A DNA stretch of 8,131 nt, taken from contig QAMK01000013.1 of assembly GCA_003149915.1 (NCBI GenBank), forward strand, positions 1 to 8,131, in the 5' to 3' direction. The position numbers were made by a program, and so were the translations under genes. Below are positions 1-7,154 of this stretch, one piece after another. Position 1 is the first letter of the stretch; each line of letters starts with the position of its first letter. The notes under the pieces are model-generated. The model did no database searches and was not told the DNA's origin. It saw only the letters and a program-made list of their open reading frames with translations. This stretch comes from Bacillota bacterium (GTDB lineage: Bacteria > Bacillota_I > Bacilli_A > RF39 > UBA660).

Positions 1-1
1 A

Positions 2-697
2 GAAGCATGGGTTCCGGCACAGATGGTACTGCAGCTGTCTCTTGGAATCGGCGGAGGTGAAACCTACAATGCGATCAGAAGCGGAGAAGAAGTATGGAAC
101 AATGAAGTGTATATAGAAGCTGCAGCAGATTTCCAGGAAATGGTAAACAATGGCTGGTTTTCAGAAGGTATGCTGGCAATGTCCTACGATGAAGCAATCA
201 TGGAATTCGAAGCTGGTGAAGCAGCAATGTATTATATGGCATCCTGGGATGCATCCGGATTCATAGTGGACAGATGCCCAATCAAAGATAGTGTTGGTTC
301 CTTCAATATCCCTGGCAAGACAGAAGCTGGTCAGAACTGTGTAGTTGGTTCTGCAGATACAGCATATGCACTTTCTGCTGAATGTTCCAATCCGGAAGCA
401 TGTATCGCATTCCTGAAATATATCACATCACAGGATTGGCAGTATAGAGATCTGATGGCAAATGCGAAAATTCCGACTGTGAAACTGGAAGCCGATCAGA
501 GTGAAATGAGCCCGTTGGTAGCAGATATTGTAAACAATATGAAACCGATTGCAGTATACCCGTGGCTTGACAGAGTATTTGGTTCCGGTGAAGGTGAAGA
601 ATTCAACAATGCATGTCTGGCTGTAGCCGGAGGAGAAGATGTTCAGGAATCATTTGATAATCTTCAGGCAATCATCGAGATTAACGCTGAAATTTAA
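2..697 (+). CDS. Sugar ABC transporter substrate-binding protein, C-terminal part (5' end outside window)
   Basis: This is the C-terminal ~231 residues of an extracellular solute-binding protein of the CUT1 carbohydrate importer type (SBP_bac_1/SBP_bac_8-like). The frame is open from base 2 (E-A-W-V-P-A-Q before the first Met at 23), so that Met is internal and the real start, with the expected lipoprotein signal, is upstream of the window. Family-like traits are the FQEMVNNGWF helix, the stretch 'EAIMEFEAGEAAMYYMASWD' that matches the usual 'F..G.aAM...G.W' signature, and 'ACIAFLKYITSQDWQ' near the end. Family knowledge says it would bind an oligosaccharide outside the membrane and hand it to the permeases encoded just downstream. 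The substrate cannot be read from the sequence, but the GH42 gene in the same cluster suggests a beta-galactoside. It ends with TAA, and a strong hairpin follows. Confident about the family, not the ligand. Confidence 0.9.
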   Translation, partial: EAWVPAQMVLQLSLGIGGGETYNAIRSGEEVWNNEVYIEAAADFQEMVNNGWFSEGMLAMSYDEAIMEFEAGEAAMYYMASWDASGFIVDRCPIKDSVGSFNIPGKTEAGQNCVVGSADTAYALSAECSNPEACIAFLKYITSQDWQYRDLMANAKIPTVKLEADQSEMSPLVADIVNNMKPIAVYPWLDRVFGSGEGEEFNNACLAVAGGEDVQESFDNLQAIIEINAEI

Positions 698-726
698 TTT
701 AATCGAAAAGCAATTTTGATCATTGA

Positions 727-761
727 AAATCCCAGACCTTCTGCAAAGAGGGCTGGGGTTT
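727..761 (+). promoter_or_regulatory. GCAA-tetraloop hairpin between binding-protein and permease genes (attenuator or mRNA-stabilising stem)
   Basis: Bases 727-735 pair with 753-761 (one G-T pair), A736 bulges, and 737-742 pair with 747-752 (one G-T pair), closing on a GCAA loop at 743-746, which is a GNRA tetraloop. This gives about 15 base pairs. The stem is followed by TTTATACATATAAAA and not by a clean T-run, so it is a poor intrinsic terminator. In sugar ABC operons such stems often protect the 3' end of the abundant binding-protein message or partly stop transcription so that permeases are made in smaller amounts. That role is inferred. I see no convincing -35/-10 pair in the 698-793 gap. 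Confidence 0.65.
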
Positions 762-793
762 ATACATATAAAAATTAGACACAGGGGGCATAT

Positions 794-1675
794 ATGAAGA
801 AGGTATTTAGTGATAAGAAGGCGATAATGATCTTTGTATTGCCGGCATTTTTGCTTTATGCAGTGTTTGGATTGGTACCGATTATTTATAACTGTTATAT
901 CAGTCTGTTCAGTACTAATCTGCTGGAACCCGGTACATTTGTGGGCCTTGGAAATTATAGGAATCTGACCAGAGACCCTGTTTTTATAAAGGCACTGAAA
1001 AATAATCTTCTGATGGTAGTTGGGTCTTTAATTGCCCATCTTCCAGTTGCTTTGTTATTTGCCAATTTTTTGGCGAAAAAAATGACTGGCAGCAGATTTT
1101 TTCAGATTGTTTTCTTTTTCCCAAGCGTTATCTGTGGAGTAGCCGTGGGACTCTTGTGGAAATTTGTGTATCACCAGGAATTCGGACTTTTGAACAGTCT
1201 TTTGCAAGCTGTCGGTCTGGACGAATTTGCCAGAGCATGGCTGGGGGATAAGAATACAGCATTGATCTGTATTATTGTGGTAGTCATGTGGCAGTTTGTA
1301 GGCTATCATATGGTGATTCAGATTGCTGCCATAAAAAATATTTCAGCAGAAGTGCTTGAGGCGGCAAAAATTGATGGAGCCGGTCCATGGACGACATTTC
1401 GAACGATTATTCTGCCGCTGATTAAGAATATTTTAAGCATCGATGCAGTTTTGATTATTACCGGTTCTCTGAAATATTATGATCTGGTAGCGATTATGAC
1501 AAATGGAGGTCCGAATCACGCCACAGAGCTTATGTCTACATATATGTTCTTTCAGGGATTCCGAACTCTGAAATATGGGTATTCTGCATCCATTGGTGTA
1601 GTTCTGTTAGTTCTGTGTGCATTGTCGGTGTTTATTTCCAACAAAGTGTTTAAGACAGAAACCATTGAGTATTGA
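794..1675 (+). CDS. Sugar ABC transporter permease, MalF/UgpA-like
   Basis: Integral membrane permease of a CUT1 carbohydrate ABC importer, 293 residues with about six hydrophobic segments (around 11-32, 72-93, 105-122, 155-175, 211-226 and 264-282). The cytoplasmic EAA loop, which docks the ATPase, is clear at residues 189-210: E-A-A at 189-191, the conserved Gly at 195, and L-P at 207-208. The 'TNGGPNHATE' stretch at 236-245 is typical of the MalF/UgpA subunit. It starts at an ATG preceded by the SD AGGGGG at 783-788, five bases upstream. The length fits the short UgpA-type subunit and not the longer enteric MalF. It is followed after 15 bases by the partner permease, so the two are co-transcribed and should form the heterodimeric channel. 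The transported sugar is not evident. Confidence 0.95.
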   Translation: MKKVFSDKKAIMIFVLPAFLLYAVFGLVPIIYNCYISLFSTNLLEPGTFVGLGNYRNLTRDPVFIKALKNNLLMVVGSLIAHLPVALLFANFLAKKMTGSRFFQIVFFFPSVICGVAVGLLWKFVYHQEFGLLNSLLQAVGLDEFARAWLGDKNTALICIIVVVMWQFVGYHMVIQIAAIKNISAEVLEAAKIDGAGPWTTFRTIILPLIKNILSIDAVLIITGSLKYYDLVAIMTNGGPNHATELMSTYMFFQGFRTLKYGYSASIGVVLLVLCALSVFISNKVFKTETIEY

Positions 1676-1676
1676 G

Positions 1677-1684
1677 AGGGGTGA
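1677..1684 (+). promoter_or_regulatory. Ribosome binding site deciding the second permease start
   Basis: AGGGGTGA lies just after the stop codon of the first permease. The G-rich core (1678-1681) is nine bases from the ATG at 1691 and six from the in-frame TTG at 1688. Either spacing works, but ATG is the stronger start, so 1691 is preferred. Confidence 0.6.
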
Positions 1685-1690
1685 GCATTG

Positions 1691-2515
1691 ATGAAATCGA
1701 AAATTGGTAATATACTGAAATATACAGTACTTGGAATATATGCGGTGACCTGTCTGTACCCTATGATCTGGCTGTTTTTGTCATCGTTTAAATCAAATGA
1801 AGAGTTATTTGCAAATACCTGGGGACTTCCTTCAGCGCTGGAACTTACCAATTATGTAACAGCAATTGTACAAGGAAGTATCGGACGCTATTTTATCAAT
1901 TCTGTGACCACCTCTGTGGCATCGGTGGTGATTTGTGTCGTATTATCCAGTATGGTGTCGTATGCCATTACCCGAATGCAGTGGAAATTATCCAGGACGG
2001 TAATGAGGCTGTTTATGCTCGGAATGATGATTCCTATGTATGCAACGATTATTCCGCTGTTTGCCATGTTTAATAAACTTGGTTTTCTGAATTCTCATAT
2101 TTCGGTCATCATTCCTCATGTAGTATTCGGATTTCCTATGGCAATTTTTATTTTGACAGGATTCATGGAAGGGATTCCAAGAGAGCTGGAAGAAGCTGCT
2201 GTGGTAGATGGAGCAAGTATCTATCAGATTTTCCGGAGTGTGATCACACCGATTGCCAAACCTTCCATTGTGACAGTTGCAGTAATTACATTCATAGATT
2301 CATGGAATGATCTTTTGATTCCGCAGATTTTTCTGACTTCTTCTAAAATGATGACCCTGCCGGTTGGTCTGACGGAATTTGAAGGACTGCATACTACCAA
2401 TTATGTGGCAAGTATTGCGGCAGTTGTAATTACGGTCATTCCAAGTATTGTGGTATATGCAGTTCTGCATAAAAATATTATGGATGGTATGGTAGCAGGA
2501 GCAGTAAAAGGATAG
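1691..2515 (+). CDS. Sugar ABC transporter permease, MalG/UgpE-like
   Basis: Second membrane subunit of the importer, 274 residues from the ATG at 1691. An in-frame TTG sits at 1688, but the SD-like AGGGGTGA at 1677-1684 and normal start preference favour the ATG. Hydrophobic segments lie around 10-31, 71-93, 105-127, 136-157, 192-212 and 237-259. The EAA loop is at 168-189 (E168-A169-A170, Gly174), and the C-terminus 'DGMVAGAVKG' is characteristic of MalG/UgpE/LacG-type subunits. With the upstream permease it forms the translocation pore. No ATP-binding subunit follows: the next gene is a regulator. As in many Gram-positive CUT1 systems, a shared MsmX/MsiK-type ATPase encoded elsewhere is probably used; this is inferred. 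Confidence 0.95.
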   Translation: MKSKIGNILKYTVLGIYAVTCLYPMIWLFLSSFKSNEELFANTWGLPSALELTNYVTAIVQGSIGRYFINSVTTSVASVVICVVLSSMVSYAITRMQWKLSRTVMRLFMLGMMIPMYATIIPLFAMFNKLGFLNSHISVIIPHVVFGFPMAIFILTGFMEGIPRELEEAAVVDGASIYQIFRSVITPIAKPSIVTVAVITFIDSWNDLLIPQIFLTSSKMMTLPVGLTEFEGLHTTNYVASIAAVVITVIPSIVVYAVLHKNIMDGMVAGAVKG

Positions 2516-2523
2516 GTGAGGAT

Positions 2524-3366
2524 ATGAGATTGCTTGTGGCAGACGATGAGTTCATGATTCGAAATGGAATTGTTTCACAGGATTGGAGGAGCATAGGGAT
2601 TACGGAAGTGTTTATTGCTGCCAACGGGCTGGAAGCAAAAGAAGGTATTGATCAGGGGAAGGTGGATATTTTGCTCAGCGATATCAAGATGCCCGGTATG
2701 AGCGGACTGGAGCTGGCAGAATACGTCTACAGGAATGAACTGCAGATAAAAGTAATTCTCCTGACAGGTTTTGGGGAATTTGAATATGCAAAGCAGGCAA
2801 TCCGAAGCCATGTATTTGATTACATTTTAAAACCAATTGTGTCGGATGAGTTACTGGAATCCGTTCGACGGGCTATGGAGGAATTGCAAAAGGAAAAGAA
2901 TGCAGCAGATATTGTGAATGTGTTTCGTGAAAAGCAGGCGCAGGATACATTGGAACAGCGAGTGCTTGACAGCTTTCGCCATCTTGATGCGCAGATAACA
3001 GAGATTGTACGGTATATGGCAACTCACTATGAAGAAGATATTTCGCTTCCGGTTTTGGCGGAAATGTATCATTTTTCGCCGGTGTATTTATCACGATACA
3101 TTAAGAAGGAAACAGGATATTCTTTTGTGGATCTGCTTCTGTGCATCAGAATGCTGCAGGCAGTGAAAATGCTGGAAGAAGAACAAACACGCGTCCAGTT
3201 GGTATGTGATCTGTCAGGATTTAAGGACCAGCGTTATTTCAGCCAGATTTTTAAAAAGATGTTTGGATGTAAGCCTATAGAATATAAACGCAATAAACTG
3301 CTTCAGAAAAAATATACTCTGATTGAACTGTTAGAAAAAAAGAGTTATGTGATGGAAAAAAAATGA
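2524..3366 (+). CDS. Two-component response regulator, REC plus AraC-type DNA-binding domain (YesN-like)
   Basis: Cytoplasmic transcription regulator of 280 residues. The N-terminal receiver domain (about 1-118) has the acidic pocket D7-D8, the phosphorylation site D53 in 'LLSDIKMPG', T81 and K103 followed by P104, so it looks functional. A short helical linker (about 119-157) leads to an AraC/XylS domain (about 158-260) with two helix-turn-helix units: one around 175-196 (LPVLAEMYHFSPVYLSRYIKK) and one around 224-247, ending in the signature 'F.....YFSQIFKKMFG'. It is shorter than many YesN regulators because the linker is compact. The SD AGGTGAGGA (2514-2522) starts inside the stop region of the permease gene, eight bases separate the genes, and the stop overlaps the kinase start as ATGA. 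It most likely responds to that kinase and activates sugar-uptake genes; the DNA target is not visible. Confidence 0.93.
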   Translation: MRLLVADDEFMIRNGIVSQDWRSIGITEVFIAANGLEAKEGIDQGKVDILLSDIKMPGMSGLELAEYVYRNELQIKVILLTGFGEFEYAKQAIRSHVFDYILKPIVSDELLESVRRAMEELQKEKNAADIVNVFREKQAQDTLEQRVLDSFRHLDAQITEIVRYMATHYEEDISLPVLAEMYHFSPVYLSRYIKKETGYSFVDLLLCIRMLQAVKMLEEEQTRVQLVCDLSGFKDQRYFSQIFKKMFGCKPIEYKRNKLLQKKYTLIELLEKKSYVMEKK

Positions 3367-5081
3367 TGAAACAATGGGGATTTCGAAATAAACTGATACT
3401 GGGTTTTGGTGTACTGGTCGCTATCGTGGGAATTGTTCTCACTGTGGGTTTAAATTATTATTTTACCAGTACCTATAAGACACGTGCGCAGCAGCATATG
3501 TATGAAGTGTCATCAATGGCGGAAGAAAGCTATGAGATTAAAATACAAAAAATCAAACGGATTACTCAGGATATTCTTTCGAACTCGTCCATACAGAGTA
3601 ATCTGAAACGTCTTAACAGAGAACAAATGACGCCCTATAAAAAAAATATCATTGAGAATCAGGTGAAAAAGATTCTGTCAGAGCAGATTCTTTTTGAAGA
3701 ACACATTTCTTCTCTGAGTGTGACATCCAAAACCGATTTAACAATAAGTGTGTCCAAATCTGTTTTGGGGCATCGGAAAAGCACGTTTTTGACAGAGGAA
3801 CTCAATAAGGCGAACGGCAGTCTTCTGTGGAGTCAAGTGTCAGATGACAGTCAGCGGGTGGAAGCATCCCGTGCGATTCTGGATTTGGAAACTATGACGC
3901 CTATTGGTTACGTTACCATTATGTGCGAGAAAGAATATTTCGGGAATTTATTGAATGACATTTCAGGAATGAATGCAAGCCTGGGCTTTCTGGTGGATCA
4001 GGAGGGAACGGTCATTTGTTCCAATGCAGCAGAGGCGGGAATACTGCCGGAAAACATTCTGAAGACGGATAAGGAAATAGTTTCTCACAATGGACAGGAT
4101 TACTATTTATATGTAGGAAAAGAGATGGACAACAGCTGGACACTGGTAATGCTGTTGTCGGCAGCACTGATTGAAGGTGAGCTGGGAGATATCCGGGGAA
4201 TTTTGATTCTGATCACAGTTGTTTGTGTGGCGGCGGGAATATTTATGATCATTGTCATTACAGGTCATATGACAAGACCGCTAAGAGATCTCCGTGATGG
4301 AATGGAATCTATGGTGGCAGCGGACTTTGCCACTCGCATAGAAGTAAAGAATCAGGACGAACTGGGACGGCTGGGACTTCAGTTTAATCACATGGCAGAG
4401 AGTATCGAGAATCTGATCGATCAGGTTTATCAGATGGGAATTCTGCAAAAGGAAGCAGAGATTGAATTGTTGAAAATGCAGATTAATCCGCATTTCCTTT
4501 ACAATACGCTGGATGTGATTAACTGGATGGCCAGAACCGGTATGCAGGAAGAAATTGTGGAAGTGACAACTGCTTTGGCCTATCTTCTTCGCGCTGCAAT
4601 TAAGCAGGGGAATTTTGTGACGGTAGAAGAGGAAATGACCAGTGTCAAAAACTACCTGTATATTCAGAAATATCGTTTTGGTGAAAAAATTCAGGTAGAA
4701 TATCAGATTGATAACGAGCTTATGCGTTATATTATTCCTAATTTTATTTTACAGCCACTGGTGGAAAATGCCATTATTCATGGACTGGAACCGAAAATTG
4801 AGACAGGGATGCTTCGGATTACCCTGAAAATGTGTGACGGGATGCTGTTTGGTTCTGTTCTGGATGATGGTGTGGGAATGAGCGAAGAGCAGATACAGGA
4901 AATTTACGAAATGAGCGAAAACAAAGATTATCGGAACCATATCGGGGTACGTAATGTTTTGCTCAGACTGAAAAATTATTATAATGGGCAGGCCGTTTTG
5001 AAGATATGGTCTTCTGTAAATAAGGGAACGGAAGTGAAATTTACTATCCCATTGGATCTGCTTACAGCGAAAAAGGAGTGA
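3363..5081 (+). CDS. Sensor histidine kinase, YesM-like (HAMP, His_kinase/HATPase)
   Basis: Membrane sensor kinase of 572 residues. A first membrane helix at about 10-33 is followed by an extracellular region of about 240 residues, probably a Cache-like sensor fold, then a second helix at about 278-300 and a HAMP domain (about 301-353, 'MTRPLRDL...'). The LytS/YesM-type phospho-acceptor region 'LKMQINPHFLYNTL' places the active His at 377. The ATPase part has the N box 'QPLVENAIIHG' (Asn469), the G1 box 'DDGVGM' (501-506) and a G2-like 'HIGVRNVLLRL' (526-536). Partner of the regulator just upstream. The start at 3363 overlaps the regulator stop (ATGA); a second ATG at 3366 is also possible. 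No good SD is seen, so translation is probably coupled. The ligand is unknown; an extracellular sugar or the loaded binding protein is the likely signal by context. Confidence 0.94.
   Translation: MMKQWGFRNKLILGFGVLVAIVGIVLTVGLNYYFTSTYKTRAQQHMYEVSSMAEESYEIKIQKIKRITQDILSNSSIQSNLKRLNREQMTPYKKNIIENQVKKILSEQILFEEHISSLSVTSKTDLTISVSKSVLGHRKSTFLTEELNKANGSLLWSQVSDDSQRVEASRAILDLETMTPIGYVTIMCEKEYFGNLLNDISGMNASLGFLVDQEGTVICSNAAEAGILPENILKTDKEIVSHNGQDYYLYVGKEMDNSWTLVMLLSAALIEGELGDIRGILILITVVCVAAGIFMIIVITGHMTRPLRDLRDGMESMVAADFATRIEVKNQDELGRLGLQFNHMAESIENLIDQVYQMGILQKEAEIELLKMQINPHFLYNTLDVINWMARTGMQEEIVEVTTALAYLLRAAIKQGNFVTVEEEMTSVKNYLYIQKYRFGEKIQVEYQIDNELMRYIIPNFILQPLVENAIIHGLEPKIETGMLRITLKMCDGMLFGSVLDDGVGMSEEQIQEIYEMSENKDYRNHIGVRNVLLRLKNYYNGQAVLKIWSSVNKGTEVKFTIPLDLLTAKKE
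5073..5078 (+). promoter_or_regulatory. Ribosome binding site of the GH42 gene
   Basis: AAGGAG lies within the last codons of the kinase gene, seven bases before the ATG at 5086. It fixes that start and shows that the two genes are read from one message. Confidence 0.75.
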
Positions 5082-5085
5082 TTTT

Positions 5086-7137
5086 ATGGAAAATACGAAA
5101 AATAAGATAATCTGCGGCGTATGTTATTATCCGGAACACTGGCCAAAAGAGATGTGGAGGAAAGATTTGCTTCGCATGAAGGAAAATGGGATAGAGTTGA
5201 TTCGTGTCGGAGAATTTTCGTGGAGTATCACAGAACCGGAAGAAGGAATATTTGATTATCGTTTCTGGGATGAGTTTTTGGATCTGACAGATGAAATGGA
5301 GATGCCGGTCATCTTTGGCACACCTTCCGCTACTCCGCCAGCCTGGCTCAGCCACAAATATCCGGAGATTTTGAACTGCAATCGTCAGGGTCAGGTTTAT
5401 TCCCATGGCGGCCGCAGGCATTACAACTACAATTCAAAAGTTTATCGGAAATTTGTAAAGCGGATCACAGAAAAATATGTGCAGCATTACGGAGCAAGAA
5501 AATCCGTCGTGGGATGGCAGATTGATAATGAATTAAACTGCGAGATTGATGAATTCTATTCTTTGGCAGATGAGGAAGCGTTTCGTGTTTTTTTACAGAA
5601 CAGATATGGAAGTCTTGAAAAATTAAACCTGGCATGGGGGACTGTTTTCTGGAATCAGACATACTCTGACTGGGAACAGGTACACATTCCGGCGAATGTG
5701 CCTCCAAATACGGAAAATCCACATCAGAAGCTGGATTATTGTCGGTTTGTTTCTGAAAGTGCATGCTCTTTTGCAAAGATGCAGAGTGATATTATCCGCA
5801 AATATAAGAAACCGGGAGATTATATAACGACGAATGGCTGGTTTGAAAAATTAAACAGCCATCAGCTGACCAGAGAATCACTGGACTTTTTTTCATACGA
5901 TTGTTATCCCAATTTTGCTTTTGAGTTATGTGAGGATCCATTGAATAATCAGACCCTTAATGATCGAAAATGGAGTAAATATCTCAGTGAGATTCGTGCT
6001 ATTTCTTCTAATTTTGCTGTCATGGAACAGCAAAGCGGGGAAAATGGATGGACAACTTCTATGGAAACAATTATGCCAAGGCCGGGACAGATTCGATTAT
6101 GGACGCTGCAGAGCATTGCTCATGGAGCAGATAGGATCGTCTATTTTCGCTGGAGAACCTGTACTTTTGGTACAGAGATGTACTGGCATGGAATTCTGGA
6201 TTACAGTGGAAGAGAGAATCGGAGACTGGCAGAGGTCAGAGAGACCGTGAAACTGGTAAAAAAACTGAATGAAATGTCGGGAGCGAAATATCAGGCCCGA
6301 TTTGCTGTTTTGATGGATTATGACAATCTGTTTGATACAAAGGCTGACCGTTGGCATATGCTGATGGAGAAAGAGAGTTATAAAGGGATTTTTACAGCGG
6401 CTCAATTATTGCACATTCCTATGGATTATCTGTATCTGGAACCAGATGTTACGGTGAATGATCTTTTAAAATACCCGCTGCTGTTTTATCCCCATGCTTT
6501 GATTTTAGATGAACGTAAGGCCGGGCTTTTACAGGATTACGTACGTCTTGGCGGTACTCTGATCCTTGGAGCGCGGTGTGGACAGAAAGATATAGATGGA
6601 CACTGCGTGACAGAAATGCTGCCTGGATTTATGAGAGATTTTTCCGGTGCGGATGTGGTGGATTTTACTTTGGCACAGCCGAATTATCCGGAAAACTATA
6701 TACAATGGGGAGATGCACGTGTTCCCGCAGCAGTTTTTCATGATATTTTGGAACCTCTTCCAGGCGCGAAGGTAGAGGGTGTTTACACTGGTGATTACTA
6801 CAAGGGAAAGGCTGGTTTTATCAGCCGCAATGTAGGAAAAGGCAGAATTTATTATTTTGGAGCGGCGTTTTCGACAGCAGCAGCAGAAATGATTTTGCAG
6901 AAACTGGGATATGCGACGCCTTATGCGGAAGTGCTGGAACTCCCAAGATGTTGTGAACTGGCGATACGAAAAAAGGGCAAAATGAACTACTACTTTGTGT
7001 TGAACTATTCGGATCTGTCGCAGGAAATTCTGGTACATTGTTCTATGCTGGATATGAATACAGGGGAAGAAGTTTGTGGAATACGAAAACTGAAAGCATA
7101 TGAATGTTTTGTGGGATGCTGTGAAAAAGAAATATAA
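5086..7137 (+). CDS. Beta-galactosidase, glycoside hydrolase family 42
   Basis: Retaining beta-galactosidase of 683 residues, the normal GH42 length. The N-terminal TIM barrel (about 1-390) opens with 'GVCYYPEHWP' and 'RVGEFSWSITEPEEG'. The acid/base is Glu149 in 'GWQIDNE' and the nucleophile is Glu314 in 'AVMEQQSGENGW', matching the spacing known for Thermus A4 beta-galactosidase (141 and 312). 'AHGADRIVYFRWR' (345-357) and 'TEMYWHGILD' (363-372) complete the usual sugar pocket. The middle trimerisation domain (about 400-610) and a small C-terminal beta domain (about 618-683) follow. The cysteine cluster that binds zinc in A4 is missing: after NELNC the C-x-C-x-x-C motif is replaced by 'FYSLADEEAF'. 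No signal peptide, so it acts inside the cell on sugars brought in by the transporter. The exact linkage (lactose, galacto-oligosaccharide, galactan or glycan fragment) cannot be decided. Confidence 0.95.
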   Translation: MENTKNKIICGVCYYPEHWPKEMWRKDLLRMKENGIELIRVGEFSWSITEPEEGIFDYRFWDEFLDLTDEMEMPVIFGTPSATPPAWLSHKYPEILNCNRQGQVYSHGGRRHYNYNSKVYRKFVKRITEKYVQHYGARKSVVGWQIDNELNCEIDEFYSLADEEAFRVFLQNRYGSLEKLNLAWGTVFWNQTYSDWEQVHIPANVPPNTENPHQKLDYCRFVSESACSFAKMQSDIIRKYKKPGDYITTNGWFEKLNSHQLTRESLDFFSYDCYPNFAFELCEDPLNNQTLNDRKWSKYLSEIRAISSNFAVMEQQSGENGWTTSMETIMPRPGQIRLWTLQSIAHGADRIVYFRWRTCTFGTEMYWHGILDYSGRENRRLAEVRETVKLVKKLNEMSGAKYQARFAVLMDYDNLFDTKADRWHMLMEKESYKGIFTAAQLLHIPMDYLYLEPDVTVNDLLKYPLLFYPHALILDERKAGLLQDYVRLGGTLILGARCGQKDIDGHCVTEMLPGFMRDFSGADVVDFTLAQPNYPENYIQWGDARVPAAVFHDILEPLPGAKVEGVYTGDYYKGKAGFISRNVGKGRIYYFGAAFSTAAAEMILQKLGYATPYAEVLELPRCCELAIRKKGKMNYYFVLNYSDLSQEILVHCSMLDMNTGEEVCGIRKLKAYECFVGCCEKEI

Positions 7138-7142
7138 AAAGC

Positions 7143-7148
7143 AGGAGG
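7143..7148 (+). promoter_or_regulatory. Ribosome binding site supporting the GTG start of the YitT gene
   Basis: A perfect AGGAGG sits six bases before the GTG at 7155 and five bases after the GH42 stop. It makes the GTG the clear start and places the gene in the same operon. Confidence 0.8.
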
Positions 7149-7154
7149 AAAACT

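Noticed and set aside
698..793. Internal promoter or catabolite (cre) site in the gap before the permease genes
   Set aside because: TTGAAA (723-728) and TATAAA-like pieces occur, but not at a suitable -35/-10 spacing, and no cre-like palindrome is visible.
5960..6250. A + strand open frame of 96 codons inside the GH42 gene
   Set aside because: It lies wholly inside the well-supported GH42 frame, has no SD site and shows no recognisable protein features.
6529..7038. A - strand open frame of 169 codons opposite the GH42 gene
   Set aside because: It is antisense to a clear enzyme gene, lacks a start signal, and its Ser/His/Ile/Phe-rich make-up is typical of a shadow frame.
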